A DNA stretch of 64,000 nt, taken from contig NZ_AUGE01000011.1 of assembly GCF_000426865.1 (NCBI RefSeq), positions 50,027-114,026 of the forward strand, given 5' to 3'. Positions 1 through 7,328 of this stretch are shown piece after piece; position 1 is the stretch's first letter, and the number at the start of each line of letters is the position of its first letter. A model generated the notes under the pieces. That model worked only from the letters and a program-made list of their open reading frames with translations. It ran no database searches and was not told the DNA's origin. This DNA comes from Citrifermentans bremense R1. Its GTDB lineage: Bacteria; Desulfobacterota; Desulfuromonadia; Geobacterales; Geobacteraceae. The position numbers and the translations under genes are program-made.

Positions 1-369
1 CCCCTCGAAGACGGCGAGCATGAGGAGGGCGCAGCCGGTAAGCCAGTTCAGCTCCCTGGGCTTTGCGTAGGCGCCGGTCAGGATGACCCGGAGCGTGTGC
101 AGCACGATAAGGACCAGGAAGAAGTGGCTCGCGAGCCGGTGCAGGCTCCGGAGATACTTCCCCCCGGTGACCGAGGATTCGAGCAGCAGGATCGAGGGAT
201 AGGCGGCTGCCGGCGTCGGCTGGTAATAGAAAAGAAGCAGCATGCCGGTCGCTACCAGCACCAGGAAGGAGGTGAAGGCGAGACCCCCAAGGCAGAAGGT
301 GTAGGAAAGGGTGAGGTCCCTTTGCAGCACCGCTCTCGGAAAAAGATGTCTGGCGAAATCTCTGATCAA
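1..369 (-). CDS. Cytochrome b N-terminal domain protein (ExtP-like), 3' end cut by window edge
   Basis: Reading the minus strand from a TTG at 369 gives 123 open codons that run off the window. The product has a hydrophobic segment (about residues 20-45), then HRLASHF and VLHTLR, resembling the heme-ligating transmembrane helices of the b6/bc1 cytochrome b N-terminal half. A good Shine-Dalgarno (AGGAGAGG, complement of 379-386) sits about 9 nt before the TTG and supports this start. It follows the Rieske gene in the same direction, so the pair probably forms a membrane quinone oxidoreductase feeding the periplasmic cytochromes encoded upstream. By order it would be ExtP of the selenite/tellurite-type ext operon; that letter is recalled from family naming and less certain than the fold. 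Confidence 0.8.
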   Translation of the reverse strand, partial: MIRDFARHLFPRAVLQRDLTLSYTFCLGGLAFTSFLVLVATGMLLLFYYQPTPAAAYPSILLLESSVTGGKYLRSLHRLASHFFLVLIVLHTLRVILTGAYAKPRELNWLTGCALLMLAVFEG

Positions 370-430
370 CTGTCGAGTCCTCTCCTATGGGTCATCGAAG
401 CCGCAAGCTGGAACGGCGCCCTCACCCCAA

Positions 431-451
431 CCCTCTCCCAGAGGGAGAGGG
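431..451. repeat. GC-rich palindromic intergenic repeat, copy 1
   Basis: A perfect interrupted palindrome (CCCTCTCCC, AGA, GGGAGAGGG) between the Rieske and cytochrome b genes, preceded by CCTCACCCCAACC. The same 21 bases recur at 55532-55552 after gyrA. It is probably a dispersed REP-like element that forms an mRNA hairpin here inside the operon. Confidence 0.75.
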
Positions 452-628
452 GGCATGGACGCAGTCTTTTGCCATCAAAAGTTGAAGCAATTTGCACTGA
501 AACTGTAACCCATCTCCCCGAACATCTGTAACGACTCCGATCTATACAGGGGGAAGGGGGAGCAAGAACGGTTCTGGGTATCCCTTCGCGAGAAGAGCCC
601 TTTCCCCGGCAATTCCCGCCGTCATCCC

Positions 629-1021
629 CTACATGAGCACCCGGTATTGCCCCCCATCCGCCTCGACCGCGTAGCGCTTCAGCGGCCGGTCCGCCGGCCC
701 TTCCAGCACCTTCCCCTCGCGGTCGAAGCTGGAGCCGTGGCAGGGACAGACGAGCCCGGCCGGGGTGACGTTCACCGTGCACCCGAGGTGGGTGCAGACA
801 AGGTCGAGCGCATAAACCTTCTCCCCACGGCGCAACAGCGCCACCCGCGCCTCCCGGTACACCAGCGCGCCGTCTTGCGGCAGCTCCGCCTTCGCCACCG
901 TGAGGAGGGTCTTTTTCCGCCGCAGCTTCGGGGTCAGGAAGTTCCCGATAAGCCATCCCCCCGCCAAAAGGGAGATCAGCGCGGCGAGGAAGCTTCTACG
1001 TGATCGATAAGTTTCTGCCAT
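629..1021 (-). CDS. Rieske 2Fe-2S protein (ExtO-like)
   Basis: A 130-residue protein with the two Rieske cluster-binding boxes, CTHLGC and CPCHGSSF, each giving one Cys and one His. The N-terminus RSRRSFLAAL followed by a hydrophobic stretch matches a twin-arginine signal anchor, expected for a folded Fe-S protein exported to the periplasmic face. The start overlaps the end of the upstream 10-heme cytochrome gene by 46 bases; the Tat motif lies at the extreme N-terminus, so a later start would remove it. With the following cytochrome b it resembles a reduced bc-type module that oxidises menaquinol and passes electrons to multiheme cytochromes. The domain call is firm; the ExtO label is inferred from gene order. 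Confidence 0.88.
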   Translation of the reverse strand: MAETYRSRRSFLAALISLLAGGWLIGNFLTPKLRRKKTLLTVAKAELPQDGALVYREARVALLRRGEKVYALDLVCTHLGCTVNVTPAGLVCPCHGSSFDREGKVLEGPADRPLKRYAVEADGGQYRVLM

Positions 1022-2232
1022 CTTTCCAGGTAAGCCCTCCGATAGGCCGTTGTCTTCTTGCTCAACTCACGGTAGCGCGCCGCAGGCAGGAACGACCCAT
1101 TCACCACCTTCTGCCCGCTTTGATCCCAGAAGGAGGGAAGCGTCATGCCGTCGGCCTGGAGCTGGTAGATCCTGTCCGCCGCAGGCTCGAAGAGGAAGCG
1201 GCGCGGGTTGTCGTGGCACCCCTCGCACATCACGGTGCCGCGGCGCACGGTGTGCGGGAAGAACGCCTTCCACTCGGCCGCCAGAAGCCTGTTCTCCTCC
1301 CATATGGCCCGGTCCTGCCTGATGTCGGTGAAGTAGCCGATGAACTGCGGCCTGATCGGGCTCACCTTGCCGCGGCCGTTCAATCCCAGGGGGGGCGCGT
1401 CCTGTTTTCTCAGATACGCGCTCTTCACGTACTCTTCGGCGCTTAGGTCCCTCCGCACCCGGTACAGATCCTTGGAGGGGCTCCCGCTGAAGCGGAGGTA
1501 AAAGGTGCCGTACTCCTGCGCGGCCCAGGCGGAATGGCAGGCCCAGCATTCCATCTTCTCCAGGTGCGCCGCGATCCGGTGCTCGACCACACTTAGCTTG
1601 GGCTTGTGGCAGTCCCGGCACCCCTTGGAGGAGCTCCTCCCAGCGACGAGGCTCGCCATGGAGTGGCAGTCGGCACAGGTAAGCCCCGCCTCGGCGTGGA
1701 GGTCCGGCGTCATCTTCAGGAAGGGCTCGCCGTAGGCCGTGTCGCCGCGCTGGTAGCGCAGACTGTCCTCGCGCGGGGCCATGCCGTAGTAGTCGGTCCC
1801 GACGAAGTACCCCTTGTGGCAGGTGAAGCAGTCCCGATCCCTCGGCTTCGCGATCTCGTGCCCCTTGCCGCCGTGACAGTCGGTGCACCCCTGAAGATGG
1901 CAGGAATTGCAGTTCTTCCCGAAGAACTCCCCGTCCATTCTGCCGAAGCTCCTCGCCACGAACCCCGTCTCCCGCACCCGGGTCGCCATGGGGCGGCCGA
2001 AGAGGGCCTGGTACCCCTTGTGGCAGCCGACGCACCCGGCGGCGCGCCCCGAGGCGGAGGCCGGATCCCTGAGGGTGTCGCTCTCGGAGAGGTGGCAGGA
2101 TAGGCAGGGGACGCCGGCGTGGACGCCGCTCACAGCTATCTTGTGGCAGTCGGTGCAGTTCTCCCTGGCCTCCCCGGCGGCAGCGCTAAGGAGCAGAAAG
2201 CAGGCGACGATGCAGAGCATCATTGAGCGCAC
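976..2232 (-). CDS. Decaheme c-type cytochrome (ExtN-like)
   Basis: A 418-residue protein with an N-terminal signal peptide and ten CXXCH heme-attachment motifs (CTDCH, CLSCH, CVGCH, CNSCH, CTDCH, CFTCH, CADCH, CRDCH, CWACH, CEGCH). The first nine crowd the N-terminal 235 residues and the tenth stands alone near residue 350. The start is a GTG at 2232 with AAGGAG ten bases upstream; ATG codons at 2223 and 2220 are alternatives. It overlaps the preceding 12-heme gene by 47 bases and the following Rieske gene by 46, so translation of the three is probably coupled. No lipobox is seen, so the product is likely soluble periplasmic. It would wire the Rieske/cytochrome b pair to outer-membrane components. 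The ExtN name is from position only. Confidence 0.85.
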   Translation of the reverse strand: MRSMMLCIVACFLLLSAAAGEARENCTDCHKIAVSGVHAGVPCLSCHLSESDTLRDPASASGRAAGCVGCHKGYQALFGRPMATRVRETGFVARSFGRMDGEFFGKNCNSCHLQGCTDCHGGKGHEIAKPRDRDCFTCHKGYFVGTDYYGMAPREDSLRYQRGDTAYGEPFLKMTPDLHAEAGLTCADCHSMASLVAGRSSSKGCRDCHKPKLSVVEHRIAAHLEKMECWACHSAWAAQEYGTFYLRFSGSPSKDLYRVRRDLSAEEYVKSAYLRKQDAPPLGLNGRGKVSPIRPQFIGYFTDIRQDRAIWEENRLLAAEWKAFFPHTVRRGTVMCEGCHDNPRRFLFEPAADRIYQLQADGMTLPSFWDQSGQKVVNGSFLPAARYRELSKKTTAYRRAYLERWQKLIDHVEASSPR

Positions 2233-4081
2233 GATAATTCAGCTCCTTTCGATAGATCGGGTCTTTGGCCTTTTCGTGGCAGACCAGGCAGAGGTTCACC
2301 GACAGGGCCCGCCGCACCTCCGCCCCGTTCAGCGGCCGCGAGTTTTCCCTGGTGATGGCGGAATAGGCACGCACCTTCCCCCCTTGCAGGGTAAGGAAGC
2401 CGTCCAAGGGCTTGTCGGCGGACTGCTCGCAGATCAGGGTTCCTTCTATCTCTCCCCCCGAGACCACGTGCTGCCCGAATCCCAAGAAGGCGGGGTTCCC
2501 GTGGCATTCGCCACAGCCGATCGCCTTCTTCCCGGTGTTGTGCGAGTAAAAGGGGGCGAAGCGCAGCTGCTTTTTCCCCTTGAACCTGGCGACGTACTCG
2601 TCCTTGGAGACGGAGAGGTCGGGCTCTATCACGGTGACGAAGGTCTGGCAGCCGGGGGTGACCGTGGAGATCTTCCCGCGCTGGTTCAGGGCCAGCGGGA
2701 AGGGGTAGAGCATCCGGTAATCCTCCTTCTCGCTGAAGCGCCCGGGGGTCGCCATTTTGGCTATGTAATCCATCCCCGGCTTGCTCCTGTCGTAGGTGGT
2801 GTGGCAGCCGTAGCACTGGACCACGGTGCGGGAGTGACAGGAGTAGCATTCCATCCTGCCGTGGCCGGCCACGCTGTGCTCGGGGGTCCCGGTGATGACG
2901 CGGCTTTTGAAGAGCCTGCCGCTTCTTTTTCCCAGCACCCAGACGGCGCCGTCGCGGTAGAAGACGTTGGAGTACTTGCGCCCCTTGGCGGTGAGGATCA
3001 TCTTCATCCCTTGACGCATCTGCATGGCGTAGCCGCGCGATTCGCGGACCGCCTCGTCGCTCTCGCCCGCTATCCGCTGGTAGCGCGGGGGCCTCGCTCC
3101 GCCGTGGCAGTCCTCGCAGGAGACCTCGGTCTGCAGGTACATGTTCTCGTAGCCGTAGCCGTCCCCCATGGTGTCCCTGGAGGTGTGGCAGTCGATGCAC
3201 TCCATTCCGGCGGCGAAGTGGACGTCGGAGGCGATATGGGTGAGGTTGCGCCCCCCCGAGGTCATTACCGGTCCGGGCTGGCCGTTCCTGGTCGGGACCA
3301 TCGAGTTGTTCCCGTCGTAGAGCCCCTGGTAGCTCAGGGCGATCCGTCCGCTCCTGTTGTGGCAGCGCGCGCAGACCTCGGTGCCAGGGAGCTTCTCCAT
3401 GGCGTGGCTCGCAGCGTATGGCCCCTTGCCGCGCACCGCAGCGTCCCCCCCCTGGTAGGTGGCGCGGTCGTTGTACGGGAAATGGCAGGCGGCGCAGCCG
3501 GAGGCGTGGCTTGCGCCGTAGACCTCGCCGCTCTCCGTCGCCACGTGGCACTGCGAGCAGAACTTCCGGTACAGTTCGCCGGAGATATGGTTGAGTCCCG
3601 CCACCGGCTTCAGTAGCCGCGCTTTCCCCGCCGCGTCGTAGTCGTCCCCTCCCCTGCTGCTGTAGAGCTTCTCCGGCCCCTCCCAGGTGAGCTGGATGTT
3701 TTTGATCATCCCCGTGGTCGTGTACATGAGGTTGGAGCGCACCCGGTCCAGCTGGTACAGGTGGCAGGAGCCGCAGGTTTTTTCCCAGTGCTCCGGCGCC
3801 GCCGGGTTCCGGGGGCCGTACATGGCCAGGTGGGAGGCGTACTTGTTTTTTATGGAGGCGTCGCCGCCGTGGCAGGAGACGCAGTCGGCATGGCTCTTCG
3901 ACACCTTTTCGATCTTCGGATGGCAGAGTACGCACTGGCTGGCCTTGCCGGCGCGGGTGCATCCAGGCAGCGCGAGGAGGGCGAGCAGCAAAAGGAACAG
4001 CGACGCTTTCTTGTGGGTATCTGCTGGAGTCATCCCGCCCATGGCCGTTTTTTGGGTCTTCATCATCGTTGTGTGCCCCAT
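2186..4081 (-). CDS. Dodecaheme c-type cytochrome lipoprotein (ExtM-like)
   Basis: A 631-residue protein with twelve CXXCH motifs: CVLCH, CVSCH, CGSCH, CSQCH, CAACH, CARCH, CIDCH, CEDCH, CYSCH, CYGCH, CGECH, CLVCH. A long N-region leads to a hydrophobic stretch and the lipobox LALPGC, so Cys41 should be acylated and the protein anchored in a membrane, probably the outer one. A 190-residue heme-free block separates motifs 10 and 12 apart from a lone CGECH. The exact start is uncertain: AGGA abuts the ATG at 4081, and ATGs at codons 6 and 7 are possible. It follows the ExtKL terminator, so it may also have its own promoter in 4082-4203. The ExtM name rests on order in the locus. Confidence 0.82.
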   Translation of the reverse strand: MGHTTMMKTQKTAMGGMTPADTHKKASLFLLLLALLALPGCTRAGKASQCVLCHPKIEKVSKSHADCVSCHGGDASIKNKYASHLAMYGPRNPAAPEHWEKTCGSCHLYQLDRVRSNLMYTTTGMIKNIQLTWEGPEKLYSSRGGDDYDAAGKARLLKPVAGLNHISGELYRKFCSQCHVATESGEVYGASHASGCAACHFPYNDRATYQGGDAAVRGKGPYAASHAMEKLPGTEVCARCHNRSGRIALSYQGLYDGNNSMVPTRNGQPGPVMTSGGRNLTHIASDVHFAAGMECIDCHTSRDTMGDGYGYENMYLQTEVSCEDCHGGARPPRYQRIAGESDEAVRESRGYAMQMRQGMKMILTAKGRKYSNVFYRDGAVWVLGKRSGRLFKSRVITGTPEHSVAGHGRMECYSCHSRTVVQCYGCHTTYDRSKPGMDYIAKMATPGRFSEKEDYRMLYPFPLALNQRGKISTVTPGCQTFVTVIEPDLSVSKDEYVARFKGKKQLRFAPFYSHNTGKKAIGCGECHGNPAFLGFGQHVVSGGEIEGTLICEQSADKPLDGFLTLQGGKVRAYSAITRENSRPLNGAEVRRALSVNLCLVCHEKAKDPIYRKELNYRALNDALHRRLLSAP

Positions 4082-4203
4082 CCTGGAGCTTGTGCCGGAA
4101 CCTTTCTCGAAGCAGGGGTTGCCGGGAGGATGCAGGGGCCGCCCCTCGCCGGCGCATTATAGTAAAATTAGCGGCATTCTCCAAAGTGTTTCATGAGGAA
4201 CTG

Positions 4204-4237
4204 AAAAAAAAGGGCCGGCGTTGCGGGACGCCGGCCC
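4204..4237 (-). terminator. Rho-independent terminator after extKL
   Basis: A perfect 9-bp stem (GGGCCGGCG at 4212-4220 with CGCCGGCCC at 4229-4237, 8-nt loop) is followed on the minus strand by eight U. It lies 36 bases after the extKL stop and would end or attenuate the extH-I-J-KL transcript before the downstream cytochrome genes. Confidence 0.9.
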
Positions 4238-4273
4238 ATTGCATCAAGTTTCACTACCGGTGATACGATGAGG

Positions 4274-5632
4274 CTACTTGCCGCTTTTGCTGATGCTGAC
4301 CGTCTTGGTGAACTCCTTCCATACGAACGGGTCGCTGTTGGGGGTCCCGAAGGGGAGATAGGTGAGCTTCACCTCCACGTCCAGATCGAAGGCGGAGGGT
4401 TTCTCCACGGTCTTGCCGTTCTCCTCGACCTCGGTCAGGGGGAACATGATGTCGAAGCGCTCCTTCACGAGCTTGCCGGGGGGAAGCCCGGTGTCCTCGA
4501 TGAGGCCGCTCTTCTCGTAGGGGCCGCGCCCCATCCGGTCGCCGCGCCCAAGCTGCTGCGGGACCGGCATGTAGATCTTCTCCTGATTGAACACTTCCTT
4601 GCCGTCTTTCGTCTTAGCTATTACCGACAGAACCAGTCGGTTGGGGGTCGGTCAGCCATCCGGTATGGAGTGGCCGGCCTTATTCACCATCTCGACCTTG
4701 ACGACCGCCTTGGGCTTCACCTGTGCGCCGTCGCGCCAGTAGTAGCCGAAGGCCTCGGCGTGGAACTCGACAGCCTTGTCGGTCATCGCGGCGTTACGGT
4801 ACGCCTGGATGTTGTGACCGAGCTTGCTGTTCTTCATGTGGCAGTCCTGGCAGTTCTCCTGCCCCACCTCCGCCTTGTAGACCCAGAGGTAGCTCCCGTA
4901 GGAGGTGCAGCACTGGGTCGGCTCGTCAAGCTCCAGGTTGGGTCCCAGACCGTGGCACTGGCCGCACTGGATGGCCTGGTCCATGATCGGGCTCTGGGCC
5001 AGCTTCGGGAACTTGTCGGAGGGGTGATCGCCCGCCTTGGAGCCGTAAACCACCCCGGCCTTCGGGTAGCCGTCCTGCCACTTGTGGGTGATGGCGTTAC
5101 GGTTGTGGCAGATCAGGCAGTTGATGCTGACGCTTTTGAGCTTCTCCTCGAACTTCTTCGCCGCTTCCTTGTCCTTTTTCTTACGGGCGTCGCTCCAGCC
5201 GTACAGGGTGTTCACCAATTCCTGTGCCACCGAATCCTCGGCATCGGCCAGTTGCGGCAGGTGGCACTTGGCGCATCCCATCAGGTGCTCGACCTTGACG
5301 TCCTTTCTGCTCTTCACCCCCGAGTACGGCTCTTCCATGAGTCCGTTCTCGATGGTGGTCATGATGGTCATCGCGGTGCGGCCGGTGCCGAAGATGGACC
5401 GGGAATGGATGGAATCCTGGGACTGCTTGTGCTGCTCCTCGTGGCACTCCACACAGGAGCTGGAATCGTACATCTTGGCGAGCTCGGCCAGGGTCTTGGC
5501 CTTGCCGGACTTGGAGACGATGCTCTCCTTCCAGCCTATACCCGCTTTCTCCGCGTAGGCGGATCCGACCAAGGCGCCCAGGATGAGCGTTGCCGCCAAA
5601 GCGCCTCTTGCTGTTGCTTTTATCATGTTCAT
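4274..5632 (-). CDS. extKL: Multiheme c-type cytochrome ExtKL, probable selenoprotein (in-frame UGA at codon 327)
   Basis: Read as one gene, this is 452 residues with a single in-frame TGA (4652-4654) taken as selenocysteine. Residues 1-27 are a signal peptide. Five CXXCH motifs start near residues 60, 120, 172, 223 and 261, with an extra CC pair at 241-242. The frame continues without other interruption from GHSIPDG, through the UGA, into PTPNRLVLSVIAKTKDG, which matches the GHxxPTGxP...L.V.V.D..G C-terminal domain of many multiheme cytochromes. Without readthrough the product would lose its last 125 residues. A stem-loop directly downstream fits a bacterial SECIS. In G. sulfurreducens the homologous region is annotated as two genes, extK and extL (from memory). 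ATG 5626 has better Shine-Dalgarno spacing than 5632. The role is periplasmic electron transfer in the ext porin-cytochrome system. Confidence 0.85.
4623..4641 (-). promoter_or_regulatory. Candidate bacterial SECIS element for extKL
   Basis: Starting 11 nt after the UGA, ACCGAC pairs perfectly with GUCGGU (6 bp) around a 7-nt loop UGGUUCU. The loop opens 16 nt after the UGA and has G as its second and third bases. This agrees with the described bacterial SECIS rules: apical loop about 16-37 nt downstream of UGA, with G among the first two loop bases. The fold was made by eye and SelB binding is inferred. Confidence 0.7.
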
Positions 5633-5669
5633 ACCTCGTTCATTGATGAAGCCTACGGGCTGCTATCTC

Positions 5670-5987
5670 CTAGCAACCTTGCATTTCGTCTCCCTCGCAC
5701 TCGGTAAGGGTCATCTTGGAGTCAACTGCGATCTTTGCCGCCTTGGACTTGCTGAACTTCAAGGTCACCTCGTTCCCCTGGACCGAGACTACCTTGGGGG
5801 AGCCCCCTGCAGCGGTCACGTTGGCGCCCTTCTTGGCCCAGGCGGGAACCGCCCCCTCGACCGTCACGGTCACCTTTTCACCGTCCACCTTGGTCACCTT
5901 GCCGGAGACCGGGCCTGCCGCGAAGGCCGAAACTGCGAGCGTTGCCGTAATGATGGCTGCCGCAAGCAAAGCGATGATTTTCTTCAT
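5670..5987 (-). CDS. extJ: Small periplasmic protein ExtJ
   Basis: A 105-residue protein with a clear Sec signal peptide (MKKIIALLAAAIITATLAVS, cleavage after AFA) and a strong Shine-Dalgarno (GAGGAGG) seven bases before the ATG. The mature part is about 80 residues, rich in Val, Lys and Gly with alternating beta-strand-like segments (GKVTKVDGEKVTVTVEG), suggesting a small beta-barrel or OB-like fold. It ends in an unusual acidic Cys tail, CEGDEMQGC. It lies between porin extI and cytochrome extKL, which is the known extHIJKL order in Geobacter. Its biochemical role is not known; the C-terminal Cys pair could bind metal or oxyanion, but that is speculation. Confidence 0.75.
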   Translation of the reverse strand: MKKIIALLAAAIITATLAVSAFAAGPVSGKVTKVDGEKVTVTVEGAVPAWAKKGANVTAAGGSPKVVSVQGNEVTLKFSKSKAAKIAVDSKMTLTECEGDEMQGC

Positions 5988-6013
5988 GGTTTTCCTCCTC
6001 TTCGTTTTAGGTC

Positions 6014-6057
6014 GTGCCAGCCCCCCATCCCCGGATGCAGGAAAAGAGGGCTGGCAC
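6014..6057 (-). other. Stem-loop between extI and extJ
   Basis: A perfect 10-bp inverted repeat (GTGCCAGCCC at 6014-6023, GGGCTGGCAC at 6048-6057) fills most of the extI-extJ gap. No U-run follows on the minus strand. It is more likely a processing or stabilising hairpin that sets unequal extI/extJ expression than a terminator. Confidence 0.6.
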
Positions 6058-6071
6058 CGCCGGTGCTGTCG

Positions 6072-7274
6072 TTAGAAGATAAGCTGCAACTGCGTGATGT
6101 AGGTCATGAAGTCTTCGGTGGTTTCGGTCCCCCCGGCCTTGTTGAAGCCGGTCGAGTTTGCCTCGAAGGTAAGCTTCAGGTTCTGGCCGCGCAGGTAGTA
6201 GTTGAACCCGCCGCCGTACCAGTCGATCCTCTGGTCGAATACCCCGTTCAACTCGGCAAAGCGCCACCTCTCGTACCTGACGAAGAGCTGCAACGGCAGG
6301 TTCGGGAGCATGTAACCACCCTTCACGTAATAGCCGTTCTTCTGGCCGTTGATGCCTGAGGTCAGGGGGTCCGCCCCGGGTCCGCCCAGGTATGCGTCTT
6401 CCAGGTCGACCTTTTCGTAGGCCGCCGATGCGGTGACGGTGCCCATCCCTTCGAGCGGGTACTCGACGAAGCCGTCGACCGTCCACGCCTTGTAATCCTT
6501 CTTGTCGGTCCGCGTCAGCGTGTCGCCGTAGGCTACCTCCGGCTCGAACTGGTAGGCGGCGCCGATGGTGGCCACCTTTTTCTTGCCCAGATAGGTCCCC
6601 TTGTAGCCGTAGTCGTTCTCGGGGTCGAGGAGAGTGACGTGGGCGCGTGCGGAGTAGCGGAAGTTCGAGGCCGGCGCGGTCTCGCCGGAAACGGCCTTGC
6701 GCCCTTCCATGGCATCGACGCGGTACTGGAACATGTCGTCGAAGAGGTTGCCCCAGACCGCCACCCCGGTGTCGCGGGTGGTGGTGTAGGGGGCGCGGAT
6801 GAAGAGCGAGCGGTCCAGGGTGAGCGGCATCTCGCACGCCTCCAGGTTCTCGCGGGAGAGGTTGTACTTGAATTTACCGACGTTGATGCGGAAGGCGTCG
6901 TTGACCTTGAAGCGCATCACGGCGTCTAAGAGCTGGAACTCCGAGCCCTGGTTGCTGTCGGCGACGTCGAACGGGGTGATGTTGGCGTCGGAGATGTACT
7001 CGGTCTGGACGTAGAGGGACATGTTGTCGCCGTATTTACCCATGAGCGCCAGGCGGTTTCTGCGGAAGTTGAAGTTCATGGTGCTGTCGCTGTTGTTCTC
7101 ACCGGAGCCGGTGTCGCGCAGCGTCATCTGGAACTGCCCCTTGTAGTCGAGCTGCAAGGCGCCTTCGTCGTTGGGGCCGAAGGTCATTTTGGGGCCGGCG
7201 AAAGCGGTTCCCGCCATGAGTGCAATCCCTAAACCCAGCAAGGGAATGGTCGCTATCTTGGACGTTTTGGTCAT
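6072..7274 (-). CDS. extI: Outer-membrane beta-barrel porin ExtI
   Basis: A 400-residue protein with a signal peptide ending at AFA and a mature sequence of alternating amphipathic strands closing on a terminal Phe (ITQLQLIF), the classic outer-membrane barrel ending. It has phosphate-selective-porin-like features (FNFRRNRLALMGKYGDNMSL; MLPNLPLQLFVRYERWRF). AAGGAG lies seven bases before the ATG. It is flanked by extH and extJ, as in extHIJKL of G. sulfurreducens, where ExtI is a porin-like protein implicated in selenite/tellurite reduction. Within this cluster it probably forms the outer-membrane channel through which cytochrome electrons or oxyanion substrates pass. The barrel is visible from sequence; substrate and exact topology are not. 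Confidence 0.83.
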   Translation of the reverse strand: MTKTSKIATIPLLGLGIALMAGTAFAGPKMTFGPNDEGALQLDYKGQFQMTLRDTGSGENNSDSTMNFNFRRNRLALMGKYGDNMSLYVQTEYISDANITPFDVADSNQGSEFQLLDAVMRFKVNDAFRINVGKFKYNLSRENLEACEMPLTLDRSLFIRAPYTTTRDTGVAVWGNLFDDMFQYRVDAMEGRKAVSGETAPASNFRYSARAHVTLLDPENDYGYKGTYLGKKKVATIGAAYQFEPEVAYGDTLTRTDKKDYKAWTVDGFVEYPLEGMGTVTASAAYEKVDLEDAYLGGPGADPLTSGINGQKNGYYVKGGYMLPNLPLQLFVRYERWRFAELNGVFDQRIDWYGGGFNYYLRGQNLKLTFEANSTGFNKAGGTETTEDFMTYITQLQLIF

Positions 7275-7328
7275 AGATTCACTCCTTTTTTGTTATGGTC
7301 CGCCCCCGGCAGGGGCCAGGCACCCGGA

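Noticed and set aside
4274..4594. Stand-alone 106-residue gene starting MFNQEKIYMP
   Set aside because: It is in exact phase with the five-heme cytochrome upstream through one UGA, its upstream codons are also conserved-looking, and no ribosome site precedes its ATG. One recoded gene fits better.
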